DNA of 41,931 bases from Bacteroidales bacterium (GCA_900766975.1 CAAFXO010000006.1:1-41931), one strand, 5' to 3'; numbered from the stretch's first letter, positions 1 to 8,906 are shown. The notes: generated by a model from the sequence alone, not told the origin. Made by a program: numbers and translations.

Positions 1-2
1 GC

Positions 3-71
3 GACAGTATGAATATAATAACAGAAATCTACACAGCAAAAGAAATTTGGTATACCGATGAGTTCGAGTAA
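3..71 (+). CDS. Possible 3' end of a gene cut by the window edge
   Basis: A frame is open from the window edge to a TAA at 69-71 (last residues IWYTDEFE). A terminator-like hairpin starts about 40 bases downstream, which fits the end of a real gene. Only 22 residues are visible and no family can be recognised; it could be a chance open frame. Confidence 0.2.
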   Translation, partial: DSMNIITEIYTAKEIWYTDEFE

Positions 72-112
72 GATGCCACTATCAAAGCTTTGACGCAAAC
101 TAAAGAAATTGG

Positions 113-170
113 ATACCGACAATATTTTGAAAAATTTTTGATTCAAAAATTTTGTCGGTATTGTTTTTTT
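113..170 (+). terminator. Hairpin with T-run upstream of the GntR gene
   Basis: ATACCGACAA at 113-122 pairs perfectly with TTGTCGGTAT at 152-161. The A/T-rich inner part pairs imperfectly, and seven Ts follow at 164-170. This has the shape of an intrinsic terminator for whatever lies to the left. The right arm also contains the -33 box of the next promoter, so the two signals overlap. Confidence 0.6.
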
Positions 171-181
171 ATATACCTTTG
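151..181 (+). promoter_or_regulatory. Bacteroidetes promoter of the GntR gene
   Basis: TTTG at 151-154 and TACCTTTG at 174-181 are separated by 19 bases, an exact match to the Bacteroidetes primary sigma consensus TTTG-N19-TAnnTTTG. Transcription would start near 186-190, inside the palindrome that follows. Confidence 0.8.
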
Positions 182-182
182 C

Positions 183-206
183 AGTGTACTACTTGGTTAG
201 TACACT
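183..206. promoter_or_regulatory. Palindromic operator at the GntR transcription start
   Basis: AGTGTACTA at 183-191 and TAGTACACT at 198-206 are perfect 9-base inverted arms around a 6-base spacer. The palindrome directly abuts the -7 box, so a bound dimer would block transcription. GntR regulators bind palindromes of this size and often repress their own operon. Assigning it to the adjacent GntR protein is inference from position. Confidence 0.7.
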
Positions 207-246
207 AATACAATCAAACAATCAGTTTAAATTTTGTTTAAATCTG

Positions 247-615
247 ATGGAATATAACGACAGCAAACCGATATATCTGCAACTTGCGGACCGACTAATG
301 AACGATGTAGAGCAAGACGCATCGCTCTGCGGTCAGCGCATACCCTCGGTAAGAGACTTTGCCGCTCAGTCCGGGGTGAATGCCAACACCGTGATGCGTA
401 CATATACCTGGTTGCAACAAAAACAAATTATAACAAACAAACGAGGCATCGGCTACTATTACTCAGAAGAAGCAAGCGAAATCGTACTAAAAGAGAGACG
501 AGAGACATTTCTCACCAAAGAGATCGACTACTTCATCGATCGTCTTGAAGCACTGAACATTACATTAGAAGAATTTGAGGGATACTACAAAAAACGAGCC
601 TTTCAAAAAAGATAA
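247..615 (+). CDS. GntR-family (YtrA subfamily) transcriptional regulator
   Basis: This is a 122-residue DNA-binding protein with an N-terminal winged helix-turn-helix. The family opening SKPIYLQLADRL is at residues 6-17, and the recognition region IPSVRDFAAQSGVNANTVMR spans about 32-51. The tail after residue 75 is short and helical with no ligand-binding domain, which is the YtrA architecture. An upstream GTG at 184 would extend the frame but lies inside the operator; the ATG at 247 gives the normal YtrA length and N-terminus. YtrA-type genes usually repress themselves plus an adjacent ABC transporter or envelope gene. Here the partner, six bases downstream, is a broken TonB receptor gene. 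The ligand is unknown. Confidence 0.88.
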   Translation: MEYNDSKPIYLQLADRLMNDVEQDASLCGQRIPSVRDFAAQSGVNANTVMRTYTWLQQKQIITNKRGIGYYYSEEASEIVLKERRETFLTKEIDYFIDRLEALNITLEEFEGYYKKRAFQKR

Positions 616-620
616 TAGAA

Positions 621-1091
621 ATGAGAACAAACAAATTTAGAAAGCTTTCTATCAAGCGAAGCATCCTTATGCTGGCGATAGCCACAGGGATCAACATCAC
701 TTATACACAAGAGAACACAGTGTCAGCCAGTGACTTACAATCCAACACTACCTCAACCCAAAGCAAGCCACATAGCGCTGCTACAACTACTGAGTTACAA
801 GAAACACCTGAAGGATGCTATGAAGGCCCCGACACCCTCGCTGCACAATACGAGAGCCTCGACGAGTTGGTGGTAGCGGTCAAGAAAGAGGTGGTAAAAT
901 CGGATGGAGCCAAGCTCACCTACGACTTGGAGCAAGAGCCCTCGACCAAGGGGAGCACCCTCCTTGACGTGCTGCGTAAAGTGCCGATGGCGACCGTCGA
1001 TGGCGACGACAACATCTATATCAAAGGGAGCAGCAATTTCAAAGTCTACCTCAACAGCAAAAGTAACGGCAATGGTGGTATCAGTTTGTAA
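621..1091 (+). pseudogene. Truncated TonB-dependent receptor (signal peptide plus start of plug)
   Basis: The 156-residue frame begins with a basic stretch and hydrophobic segment (about residues 10-28) that resembles a signal peptide. Residues about 80-150 match the start of the plug domain of outer-membrane beta-barrel family receptors: LDELVVAVKKEVVKSDGAKL, TLLDVLRKVPMATVDGDDNI, then KGSSNFKVYLN. In intact relatives the plug continues and is followed by a barrel of several hundred residues. Here a TAA comes right after the plug opening, and no frame up to ftsY resumes the homology. It starts 6 bases after the GntR stop, so it was probably the regulated partner. It is called a pseudogene because the pore-forming part is absent; a short secreted product cannot be excluded. 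Confidence 0.72.
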
Positions 1092-1181
1092 AAATCGAGC
1101 TCAAAATAGATGGGATAGGAGAAATTGTCAAGAAAAGAGAATAAAAAACGAGATAAATTCGATAATCTAAATAAAAATTGT

Positions 1182-1189
1182 TAAATTTG
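1182..1189 (+). promoter_or_regulatory. Possible -7 box for ftsY-rimO-menF
   Basis: TAAATTTG matches TAnnTTTG and lies 73 bases before the ftsY start. No TTTG is seen at the expected -33 distance, so this is a partial match. It is the only candidate between the receptor fragment and ftsY. Confidence 0.4.
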
Positions 1190-1261
1190 GAGGTTAAAAT
1201 CAAAAGTAGTAAAAAACAATAGAAAAAAGAGCCGACAGGCGAAGAAAACAAACGACAAGAC

Positions 1262-2224
1262 ATGGGATTATTTGATATCTTCTCAAAGAAAAAGAAAGAG
1301 ACCCTCGACAACGGACTTCAGAAGACAAAAGAGACACTCTGGGGCAAGATTTCACACGCCATCGCCGGCAAGAGCCAGGTAGATGAAGATACTCTTGACA
1401 ATCTTGAAGAGGCATTCATCACGAGTGATGTAGGCGTTGACACGACCCTGAAGATCATCGACTTGCTACAGAAGCGAGTTGCACGCGACAAATATGTGAA
1501 CAGTGAAGAGCTGCGCAACATTTTGGCGGAAGAGGTGACCGGCATGCTTAAGAAGCCGGAGAATCGGGATGAGCTTGACGACTTCACCGTGAAGAAGGGG
1601 GGCGATCCCTACGTCATCATGGTGGTCGGAGTGAATGGCGTCGGCAAGACCACGACGATAGCAAAATTGGCATACCAATTCAAGCAGGCAGGCAACAACG
1701 TAGTGTTGGGAGCCGCCGACACCTTCCGAGCCGGAGCCATCGAACAGCTCTCAATCTGGGGAGAGCGCGTAGGAGTGCCGGTGGTGAAGCAGAAAGAGGG
1801 AAGCGACCCGGCAGCCGTAGCATTCGACACCCTGTCATACGCCAAGTCCAAAGGGGCTGACGTGGTGATCATCGACACAGCCGGACGCCTCCACAACAAG
1901 ATCAACCTGATGAACGAATTGACCAAGATCAAGCGCGTGATGAGTCGCGTAGTCGAGACTGCACCCCAGGAGATTCTGTTGGTGCTCGACGGTTCGACAG
2001 GTCAGAACGCCTTCGAGCAGGCCCGTCAATTCGTGGCAGCCACCGAGGTCAACGCCCTTGCCGTTACCAAACTCGATGGCACATCAAAGGGTGGTGTCGT
2101 AATCGGCATCAGCGACCAATTCAACATCCCGGTGAAATATATCGGACTCGGCGAAGGACTCGAAGACCTCCAGACATTCCATGCCGACCAGTTCGTAAGA
2201 TCGCTCTTCGGCGATGCAATCTGA
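1262..2224 (+). CDS. ftsY: Signal recognition particle receptor FtsY
   Basis: FtsY is the membrane-associated SRP receptor GTPase that docks Ffh-ribosome complexes at the translocon. The 320 residues contain an N-terminal four-helix N domain (about 20-100) and the SRP-type G domain. Visible motifs are the P-loop GVNGVGKTT (123-131), DTFRAGA (153-159), DTAGR (205-209) and TKLDG (269-273). The acidic A domain of E. coli FtsY is missing; the protein starts MGLFDIFSKKKK, a short basic amphipathic lead that fits direct membrane contact. In many Bacteroidetes ftsY directly follows rpmB-rpmG-DUF4295, but here those genes are 16 kb away. rimO follows after 48 bases and is probably co-transcribed. Confidence 0.97.
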   Translation: MGLFDIFSKKKKETLDNGLQKTKETLWGKISHAIAGKSQVDEDTLDNLEEAFITSDVGVDTTLKIIDLLQKRVARDKYVNSEELRNILAEEVTGMLKKPENRDELDDFTVKKGGDPYVIMVVGVNGVGKTTTIAKLAYQFKQAGNNVVLGAADTFRAGAIEQLSIWGERVGVPVVKQKEGSDPAAVAFDTLSYAKSKGADVVIIDTAGRLHNKINLMNELTKIKRVMSRVVETAPQEILLVLDGSTGQNAFEQARQFVAATEVNALAVTKLDGTSKGGVVIGISDQFNIPVKYIGLGEGLEDLQTFHADQFVRSLFGDAI

Positions 2225-2272
2225 AACGAAGACAAAATCACAAGACCTACATAAGACCTAAGGAAGATCAAG

Positions 2273-3577
2273 ATGAGTTACAAGAAAGATCATATTGATA
2301 TCATATCGATGGGATGCTCCAAGAATCTGATTGACTCCGAGCGACTTATCCGCCGACTCGAAGCCAAAGGATATAGTGTGAGTCATAATCCGGAGACTCC
2401 TGAGGGAGAATATGTGATGGTCAATACCTGCGGCTTCATCGGCGATGCCAAAGAAGAATCGATCAACCTTCTCTTGCAACTTGCAGAGCTGAAAGAAGAG
2501 GGTGAGATCGGCAAGATCGCCTCGATGGGTTGTCTGACCGAGAGATATCGGGAGGCACTGCAAGAAGAGATGCCGGAGATCGACCTGATGTATGGCAAAT
2601 TCGACTGGGATAAATTTGCCAACGACCTTCCCGATCTGAAGCAATCGAAGCGTCCCGAGCACTGGGAGCGTATCATCACCACTCCCCCACACAGTGCCTA
2701 TCTCAAGATATCGGAAGGATGCAATCGATTTTGTGCTTTCTGTGCCATCCCGCTGATCACCGGACGACACACCTCACGTCCCGAAGAAGAGATCCTCGAT
2801 GAAGTGAGATCGCTTGTGGCGAAAGGGGTCTGTGAATTTAATGTCATAGCGCAAGATCTCTCCAGTTATGGTCTTGACCTGTATAAAGAACATCGGTTGG
2901 CACAGCTGATCGACAAGATGGCAGACATCGAGGGGGTGAAATGGATCAGGCTCCACTATGCCTATCCGGCAGACTTCCCGATGGATGTACTCGATGTGAT
3001 GGCACGCCGCGAGAATGTGTGCAACTATCTCGACATAGCCTTGCAGCATATCTCCGACACACAGCTCAGCGGCATGCGACGTCACATCACCAAGCAAGAG
3101 ACCTACGACCTGCTCGAGACAATACGCCATAAAGTACCCGGCATCACCCTTCGCACCACCCTGATGGTCGGTTTTCCGGGTGAAACCGAAGAAGACTTTG
3201 CCGAACTTCTCGAATTTGTCGAGAAGGTAAGATTTGAGAGGATGGGGGCATTCGCCTACTCAGAAGAAGAGGACACTTACGCTGCCACCCATCTTGAAGA
3301 CAACGTGTCGGCAGAGGTGAAGCAAGATCGCCTCGACCGACTCATGGAGCTGCAGCAGAGCATCTCGACAGAGCATAACGATGCGGCTGTAGGGAAAGAG
3401 ATAACACTACTTGTGGATGAATATGAGGGAGATGTGGCGATCTGTCGTTCGGAATATGACTCCCCCGAAGTCGACCAGACCTATCGGGTGACAGGCACGA
3501 ATGCACGTCCCGGCACATTTATCCGCGCCAAGATCACCGAAGCCTATCCCTTCGACTTTGAAGCAGTAGCGCTATAA
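2273..3577 (+). CDS. rimO: Ribosomal protein S12 methylthiotransferase RimO
   Basis: RimO is a radical-SAM enzyme that adds a methylthio group to the conserved aspartate of ribosomal protein uS12. The 434 residues show all three expected parts. The N-terminal methylthiotransferase domain has cysteines C15 (SMGCSKN), C53 (NTCGF) and C87 (MGC), ligands of the auxiliary cluster. The radical-SAM domain has C150, C154 and C157 in GCNRFCAFC. A C-terminal TRAM domain covers about 365-434. The opening DIISMGCSKNLIDSE is RimO-like rather than MiaB-like. It lies between ftsY and menF in the same direction. Confidence 0.96.
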   Translation: MSYKKDHIDIISMGCSKNLIDSERLIRRLEAKGYSVSHNPETPEGEYVMVNTCGFIGDAKEESINLLLQLAELKEEGEIGKIASMGCLTERYREALQEEMPEIDLMYGKFDWDKFANDLPDLKQSKRPEHWERIITTPPHSAYLKISEGCNRFCAFCAIPLITGRHTSRPEEEILDEVRSLVAKGVCEFNVIAQDLSSYGLDLYKEHRLAQLIDKMADIEGVKWIRLHYAYPADFPMDVLDVMARRENVCNYLDIALQHISDTQLSGMRRHITKQETYDLLETIRHKVPGITLRTTLMVGFPGETEEDFAELLEFVEKVRFERMGAFAYSEEEDTYAATHLEDNVSAEVKQDRLDRLMELQQSISTEHNDAAVGKEITLLVDEYEGDVAICRSEYDSPEVDQTYRVTGTNARPGTFIRAKITEAYPFDFEAVAL

Positions 3578-3594
3578 CCATCAATCTGACACTC

Positions 3595-4596
3595 ATGAAT
3601 ATCTACGCATATAGACTTCCCCATGAAAATCGCATCGTAGCCGGATGCAACAATTTTCTGGTTGAAGGAATGATCGAAGACTCCTTCCTGATATCTCCAT
3701 TTGGGAGAAATCAGAAAGTGATGAGCATACCTGTCGACAAGGAGATCATACCGGAAGAGATCGACTTACTGATGGCAGAGGAATATAAGCGTAGCGAAGC
3801 AAAAGAGGAACGATCGACCACCCGCAGCGAGCATAAAGAGATGGTGGAAAGCACTATTGCTGCGATCCGCAACGGGAAACTTGACAAATGCGTGATGGCG
3901 CGCATCATCGTTGAAGAGGGGAAGGTGAAGATCTCACAACTGCTCAAGCGGCTGAGTGACGACCATCCCGGGGCATTTATCTTTATGTATCACACCACCG
4001 AGCATGGCACATGGGTAGGAGCCTCACCCGAGGTGTTGCTTCTAAAGCGAGGCAACGAAGTGCGGTCGATGGCATTAGCCGGCACCAGAGCAGTGGGGAG
4101 CGAAGAGGAGTGGAGCGATAAAAACGTGGCTGAACAGCGAATAGTCGCCGACTATATCTCCCGGCAATTTACCGAGAGCGGTATCGAGCCGACATTATCA
4201 GCCGTGACGACACATCGGGCAGGCAATGTAGAGCATCTGATGACCGAGATAAGGGGTAAAGTCAGCGACTTGGCAGAAGCCGAACGGCTGGCAGAGCGGC
4301 TATCGCCTACACCCGCCCTGGCAGGCTATCCGGTAGATGCAGCCATCGAACATATCGAGCAGACCGAGCCATTCGACAGAGGCGGATATGGGGGATACTG
4401 CGGAGTGATCGACTTATATGGGAATATATCGCTCTATGTCAATCTTCGGTCGCTTCGTATCGAGAAAGATCACTATACCCTCTATGTGGGTGGAGGGATT
4501 ATGCCCGATTCGAATCCCGACGACGAATGGCAAGAGACCGAGATGAAAGCGCACACTATCCGAGATGCGCTAACGAAGATGAAAGAAACAAACTGA
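3595..4596 (+). CDS. menF: Isochorismate synthase MenF
   Basis: This enzyme converts chorismate to isochorismate, the first committed step of menaquinone synthesis. The 333 residues match the chorismate-binding fold: K98 in DKCVMAR at the position of the catalytic lysine, GASPEVLL (142-149), LAGTRAVG (161-168), LSPTPALAGYP (236-246), and the C-terminal YVGGGI with downstream acidic residues. At 333 residues it is shorter than E. coli MenF (about 430), with a reduced N-terminal region, as is usual in Bacteroidetes. The product feeds MenD, encoded 21 kb downstream at 25554. It starts 17 bases after rimO, so it is likely in the ftsY-rimO transcript. EntC/DhbC would be the alternative, but no siderophore genes are seen. 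Confidence 0.93.
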   Translation: MNIYAYRLPHENRIVAGCNNFLVEGMIEDSFLISPFGRNQKVMSIPVDKEIIPEEIDLLMAEEYKRSEAKEERSTTRSEHKEMVESTIAAIRNGKLDKCVMARIIVEEGKVKISQLLKRLSDDHPGAFIFMYHTTEHGTWVGASPEVLLLKRGNEVRSMALAGTRAVGSEEEWSDKNVAEQRIVADYISRQFTESGIEPTLSAVTTHRAGNVEHLMTEIRGKVSDLAEAERLAERLSPTPALAGYPVDAAIEHIEQTEPFDRGGYGGYCGVIDLYGNISLYVNLRSLRIEKDHYTLYVGGGIMPDSNPDDEWQETEMKAHTIRDALTKMKETN

Positions 4597-4648
4597 ATCA
4601 GACAACAACGAAATAAATAACAATCTAAATATCCCAAAACCAACTATT

Positions 4649-6694
4649 ATGAGAATCAAATCAACAATTGCAATGGCATGCATAATGCTCGCAGCATCGG
4701 GGATGACAGCTATGGCTGAAGAGCATGCCAAGAGTTTGGATCTGAAAGGGCTGAACAATGAGATATCGCCCAAGACCGACTTCTATCACCATGTAAACAC
4801 GAAATGGCAGAAAGAACATGAACTTTCACCCGAGTATGCACGCTACGGACAGTTCAACATTCTCAACGACTCGAGTGAATATCGCGTACAGCGCATCGTC
4901 ACCGGTCTTGCAGCCACCAATCCCGAGAAGGGCACCGACGCCTTCAAGATTGCAACCATCTACGAGCAGGGCATGGACTCAGTTCGCAGAAACCGCGAGG
5001 GCGCCGCACCTATCAAGGCCAAATTGGCAAAGATCGAGAATGCCAAGCCTTCAGAGATGCTCGATCTCTTCCGCTGGATGCATCGTTACGAGTCATCACC
5101 CCTCTTCGGCGTGGGTATGATGGAAAATCTTGCCAACAGCCGTGAATATGCCATGTATGTAAGCGGCGGCGGCCTCGGACTTGGCGACCGCGACTACTAT
5201 CTGCTCAACGACAAGCGCAACAAAGAGGTGCGTGCCGCCTATATCAAGCTGATCGAGACACAAATGCAGCTCGCAGGCTACAGCAAGAAAGATGCCAAGC
5301 GCATCGCCAAGAATGTGATGAAGATTGAGACCCTCCTTGCCGACTCCACCTGGACACGCGAAGAGAGCCGCAATATTCCCGCTATGTACAATCCCCGCAC
5401 CATCGCTCAGGTCGAAGAGATGTATCAGAATCTTCCCGTGCGTGGCATCATAGAGGATATGGGCATCGCAATACCCGAGACTGTGATCGTAACCGAGCTC
5501 AACACTGTGAAGCAAGCCGACAATCTAATGGCAAGCCTCACCGACCGCGAGAAGAAAGACTTCTATCTCTGGAAGATTGTATCGGGTGCTTCATCAGCAC
5601 TGAGCGATGACTTCTCCAAGGCTTCATTCGAGTTCAGCAAGGTGATGTCGGGGGTTCAGCAGCAACGTCCTCGCTGGAAGAGATCACTCGCCCGCGTAGA
5701 GGGCATCATGGGTGAAGGCATCGGCAAGCTCTATGTAGAGCAATACTTCCCGGAGAGCTCCAAGATCTACATGCAGGGTCTCGTAGAGAACCTCCGCAAG
5801 GCATGGGGTAAGCATATCATCAACCTGAGCTGGATGACCGACGACACCAAATATGAGGCACTCAAGAAGCTCAACGCCATCACAGTGAAGATCGGATATC
5901 CCGACAAGTGGGAAGACTACTCCAAGATGCAGATTGACCCCGAATTGAGCTACTACGAGAATCTCCACAACGCCTCCCTTTGGGCATTCGATAAGCAGCT
6001 CGCCAAATGGGGCAAGCCTGTAGACCGCACTGAATGGGGCATGACACCTCAGACCATCAATGCCTACTACAACCCGATGAACAATGAGATCGTGTTCCCC
6101 GCCGGCATCCTTCAGGCACCCTTCTTCGATCCCGAATCGAGCGATGCCGAGAACTATGGTGGTATTGGCGTGGTAATCGCCCACGAATTGACACACGGCT
6201 TTGACGACCAGGGTCGCAACTTCGACGCTGATGGTAACATGAACAACTGGTGGACTGAAGAAGACAGCAAGGCATTTGCCGAGAAGACCGAAGGTCTTGC
6301 CAAGCAATTTGACCAAGTAGAGATTCTTCCCGGCTTGATGGCCAACGGTGCATATACACTGGGTGAGAACATCGCCGACCAGGGTGGTCTTCGCGTGGCA
6401 TACACCGCCTTCCTCGATTCTCAAAAGGCTAAGGGTGTAGACATCACATCAGAGAGCGCTAAGATCGACGGCTTCGATCCCACACAAGTATTCTATATGA
6501 ACTACGCCAACCTCTGGGCAAGCAACGTACGCGAAGAAGAGATGCGCAATCTCACCATCAACGACGTGCACTCACTCGGTCTCAACCGTGTGAATGTAAC
6601 CCTTAGAAACATTGAGCCCTTCTTCACAGCCTTCGGTATCAAAGAGGGTGACCCGATGTTCCGTCCCGAGTCAGAGCGCGTAATCATCTGGTAA
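4649..6694 (+). CDS. M13-family zinc metallopeptidase (PepO/neprilysin type), exported
   Basis: The 681-residue protein has a signal peptide (hydrophobic core about residues 6-22, probable cut after AMA) and then the full M13 fold. The zinc site is HELTH at 512-516, and the third ligand is E573 in GENIAD (572-577), both canonical. An NAYYNP motif, part of substrate binding in this family, precedes the zinc site, and the C-terminus RVIIW resembles the usual M13 ending (W preceded by a hydrophobic run). M13 enzymes are oligopeptidases acting on short peptides; here the protein is probably periplasmic. No promoter with both boxes is visible in the 52-base gap after menF. The next gene starts 20 bases downstream. 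Confidence 0.93.
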   Translation: MRIKSTIAMACIMLAASGMTAMAEEHAKSLDLKGLNNEISPKTDFYHHVNTKWQKEHELSPEYARYGQFNILNDSSEYRVQRIVTGLAATNPEKGTDAFKIATIYEQGMDSVRRNREGAAPIKAKLAKIENAKPSEMLDLFRWMHRYESSPLFGVGMMENLANSREYAMYVSGGGLGLGDRDYYLLNDKRNKEVRAAYIKLIETQMQLAGYSKKDAKRIAKNVMKIETLLADSTWTREESRNIPAMYNPRTIAQVEEMYQNLPVRGIIEDMGIAIPETVIVTELNTVKQADNLMASLTDREKKDFYLWKIVSGASSALSDDFSKASFEFSKVMSGVQQQRPRWKRSLARVEGIMGEGIGKLYVEQYFPESSKIYMQGLVENLRKAWGKHIINLSWMTDDTKYEALKKLNAITVKIGYPDKWEDYSKMQIDPELSYYENLHNASLWAFDKQLAKWGKPVDRTEWGMTPQTINAYYNPMNNEIVFPAGILQAPFFDPESSDAENYGGIGVVIAHELTHGFDDQGRNFDADGNMNNWWTEEDSKAFAEKTEGLAKQFDQVEILPGLMANGAYTLGENIADQGGLRVAYTAFLDSQKAKGVDITSESAKIDGFDPTQVFYMNYANLWASNVREEEMRNLTINDVHSLGLNRVNVTLRNIEPFFTAFGIKEGDPMFRPESERVIIW

Positions 6695-6714
6695 ACTGAC
6701 ACAACACTAACGAT

Positions 6715-7824
6715 ATGCAATTAAGTCGCACAACACGTCGCAACATACTTGGCTTGGTCTTTATCTATGCCGTAATGGCATCGGTGGCCATAACGATGAA
6801 CGGCCGCCTCTTCGGGCATCCCTACGGCAAACTTAAAACGAGTGGGGCAGACACGGAAGTGATGGCAGGATCGATCGTGGTCAACACCACCGATATGGGT
6901 AAAGATATCGAAGGGTATGGAGGCACGGTGCCGGTGGAGATCTACCTCACCGACCAAAAGATCGACTCCATCGTTCTGTTGCCGAACATGGAGACAGCCT
7001 CCTTTGTGGATCGCGTCAGAGAGAGCGGCTTGCTTGAGAGTTGGAACGGCAAAAGCATCACCGAGGCTTTGGAAGCCTCGGTTGATGCCGTGTCGGGGGC
7101 TACCTATACATCGACGGCAATCATCAGCAATGTGCGCTTAGGTCTCGAATCGGTGAAAGCTGCCGAAGTGAACGAGACTGCGGTGGCGGCAGATAATGAG
7201 ACCGACCATCAGCGATATCTCGCTGACAGCCTGAAATATATCATCGCCATCATCGTGGCGCTCTGCGCGGCGATTCTGCCGATATGGATCCACAACAAGG
7301 TGTATCGCATCATTCAGCAGGTGCTCAACGTGGCTGTGATCGGATTCTGGAGCGGCAGTTTCATCAACCATACTATGCTGATCAGCTTCATGTCCAACGG
7401 CCTGAAGATATCATATATGGGAGTGATGACGATCTTGCTGCTGATAGTCGCTTTTATCTATCCACTCTTCGGGCGCCATCGCCACTACTGCGCATGGGTA
7501 TGTCCATTGGGAGGATTGCAAGAACTTGCCGGGATGCTCAATCCGCATCATAAGATCAAGGTCAGTCCGAATGCAGCCAATGTGATGAACTGGATCCGTC
7601 GACTCATCTGGGCTACTCTAATCGTCTTCTTGTGGTTCGGCGTAGCCACCACCTGGATAGACTATGAGCTCTTCAGTGCCTTCATCGTGGAGAGTGCCTC
7701 TCCCTGGGTGTTGGGAGGTGCTGCGGCTGTGGTAATCCTCTCGATATGGATGCCGCGACCCTACTGTCGACTCCTCTGCCCTACCGGCACTATGATGCAT
7801 TGTGCCGAAGGCTCAAGCAAGTAA
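6715..7824 (+). CDS. FMN-binding domain and membrane 4Fe-4S protein (NosR/NapH-like)
   Basis: The 369-residue protein joins two electron-transfer modules. After one N-terminal membrane segment (about 10-28) comes an FMN-binding domain at about 50-150 with the motif SGATYTST, the threonine site for covalently bound FMN. Then come four or five membrane segments carrying two short cysteine motifs, CAWVCPLGG and CRLLCPTGT, as in NapH and the C-terminal half of NosR/NirI. The usual terminal pair of CxxCxxCxxxCP ferredoxin clusters is absent, so this is a minimal version. Such proteins pass electrons across the membrane, probably from quinol or an RNF/NQR-like source, to a periplasmic acceptor. The acceptor is not encoded nearby. 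No N2O or nitrate reductase genes are seen, so the NosR name should not be transferred. Confidence 0.85.
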   Translation: MQLSRTTRRNILGLVFIYAVMASVAITMNGRLFGHPYGKLKTSGADTEVMAGSIVVNTTDMGKDIEGYGGTVPVEIYLTDQKIDSIVLLPNMETASFVDRVRESGLLESWNGKSITEALEASVDAVSGATYTSTAIISNVRLGLESVKAAEVNETAVAADNETDHQRYLADSLKYIIAIIVALCAAILPIWIHNKVYRIIQQVLNVAVIGFWSGSFINHTMLISFMSNGLKISYMGVMTILLLIVAFIYPLFGRHRHYCAWVCPLGGLQELAGMLNPHHKIKVSPNAANVMNWIRRLIWATLIVFLWFGVATTWIDYELFSAFIVESASPWVLGGAAAVVILSIWMPRPYCRLLCPTGTMMHCAEGSSK

Positions 7825-7862
7825 AGAAACAGATAAGGTCAAATAAAGCCTGATAAAAAAAC

Positions 7863-7895
7863 GGGGCGTGTGAGTCATCTCGACTTACACGCCCC
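7863..7895 (-). terminator. Intrinsic terminator of prs
   Basis: GGGGCGTGTGAGTC (7863-7876) pairs with GACTTACACGCCCC (7882-7895) with one mismatch and a 5-base loop. Seven As at 7855-7861 give a U-run on the minus strand, so it terminates prs. It also lies between convergent genes and may stop read-through from the plus strand. Confidence 0.85.
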
Positions 7896-7961
7896 TAATG
7901 TTTCACTTGTTAAAGAATTTGTTAAAGAATTAGCTATGAAATTATATAACGTACTATGGTT

Positions 7962-8906
7962 TTACTTAAAAAGATACTGAGAAGAGATCGACTGATTGTT
8001 GTGGATACGGCGGATGGTGTCGGCAAATAGTTTGGCGACGGGGAGCACCGTAGCTTTGGGGTTATCCTTGGTGTAGGGTATAGAATCAGTGAAAATGATC
8101 TCAGTGAGACCGGACTCGATGATACGTTCGGTGGCGGGGTTGCTCATCACGGGGTGAGAGCAGAGAGCGCGAACCGACTTAGCGCCATTTTCGAGCAGGA
8201 GGTTTGCGGACTTGGTGATAGTGCCGGCAGTATCGACGATATCGTCGACCATGATGACATTCTTATTCTTCACATCGCCGATAACGGTCATAGTTGCGAT
8301 CACGTTGGCTTTAGCGCGAGTCTTATGGCAGAGCACCAAAGGCACGTCGAAATACTTAGCGTAAGAATTTGCACGCTTAGCGCCACCCACGTCGGGAGAA
8401 GCAATAACCATATCTTCCAACTTCAGACTATTGATATAGGGGATGAAGATAGAAGAGGCATAGAGGTGGTCGACAGGAACATTGAAGAATCCCTGGATCT
8501 GATCGGCATGGAGGTCCATAGTGATCATACGAGTGATTCCGGCAGCCTGGAGGAGGTCAGCCACCAACTTGGCGGCGATCGAAACGCGAGGCTTATCCTT
8601 GCGGTCCTGACGAGCCCATCCGAAATAGGGCAACACTGCGATGATCGATCCGGCTGATGCACGCTTGGCGGCGTCAATCATCAGCAAAAGTTCCATCAGG
8701 TTGTCGCTATTGGGGAAGGTAGACTGCACCAAATAGACTTCCGAACCACGGATTGATTCTTCAAACGCAACTTCAAATTCACCATCGGCAAAAACGTCTT
8801 TCTTCATTTTGCCAAGTTCGATGCCGAGTTCTTTACAGATGCTCTCTCCAAGATAGCGAGAGGCTTCTCCTGCAAATACCTTAATCGGCGGAAGGTTGTT
8901 ATCCAT
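7962..8906 (-). CDS. prs: Ribose-phosphate pyrophosphokinase
   Basis: PRPP synthetase makes phosphoribosyl pyrophosphate from ribose 5-phosphate and ATP for purine, pyrimidine, NAD, His and Trp synthesis. The 314 residues are full length. They show FADGE (39-43), the catalytic flexible loop ARQDRKDKPR (98-107), DLHADQIQGFF (131-141) and the PRPP-binding loop DDIVDTAGT (221-229). It acts in the cytoplasm as a class I hexameric enzyme. A promoter box lies 80 bases upstream and a clear terminator follows, so it is probably transcribed alone. Confidence 0.97.
   Translation of the reverse strand: MDNNLPPIKVFAGEASRYLGESICKELGIELGKMKKDVFADGEFEVAFEESIRGSEVYLVQSTFPNSDNLMELLLMIDAAKRASAGSIIAVLPYFGWARQDRKDKPRVSIAAKLVADLLQAAGITRMITMDLHADQIQGFFNVPVDHLYASSIFIPYINSLKLEDMVIASPDVGGAKRANSYAKYFDVPLVLCHKTRAKANVIATMTVIGDVKNKNVIMVDDIVDTAGTITKSANLLLENGAKSVRALCSHPVMSNPATERIIESGLTEIIFTDSIPYTKDNPKATVLPVAKLFADTIRRIHNNQSISSQYLFK

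Noticed and set aside
184..246. GTG start at 184 for the GntR protein
   Set aside because: The extension lies within the operator and transcription start region; the ATG at 247 gives the family N-terminus.
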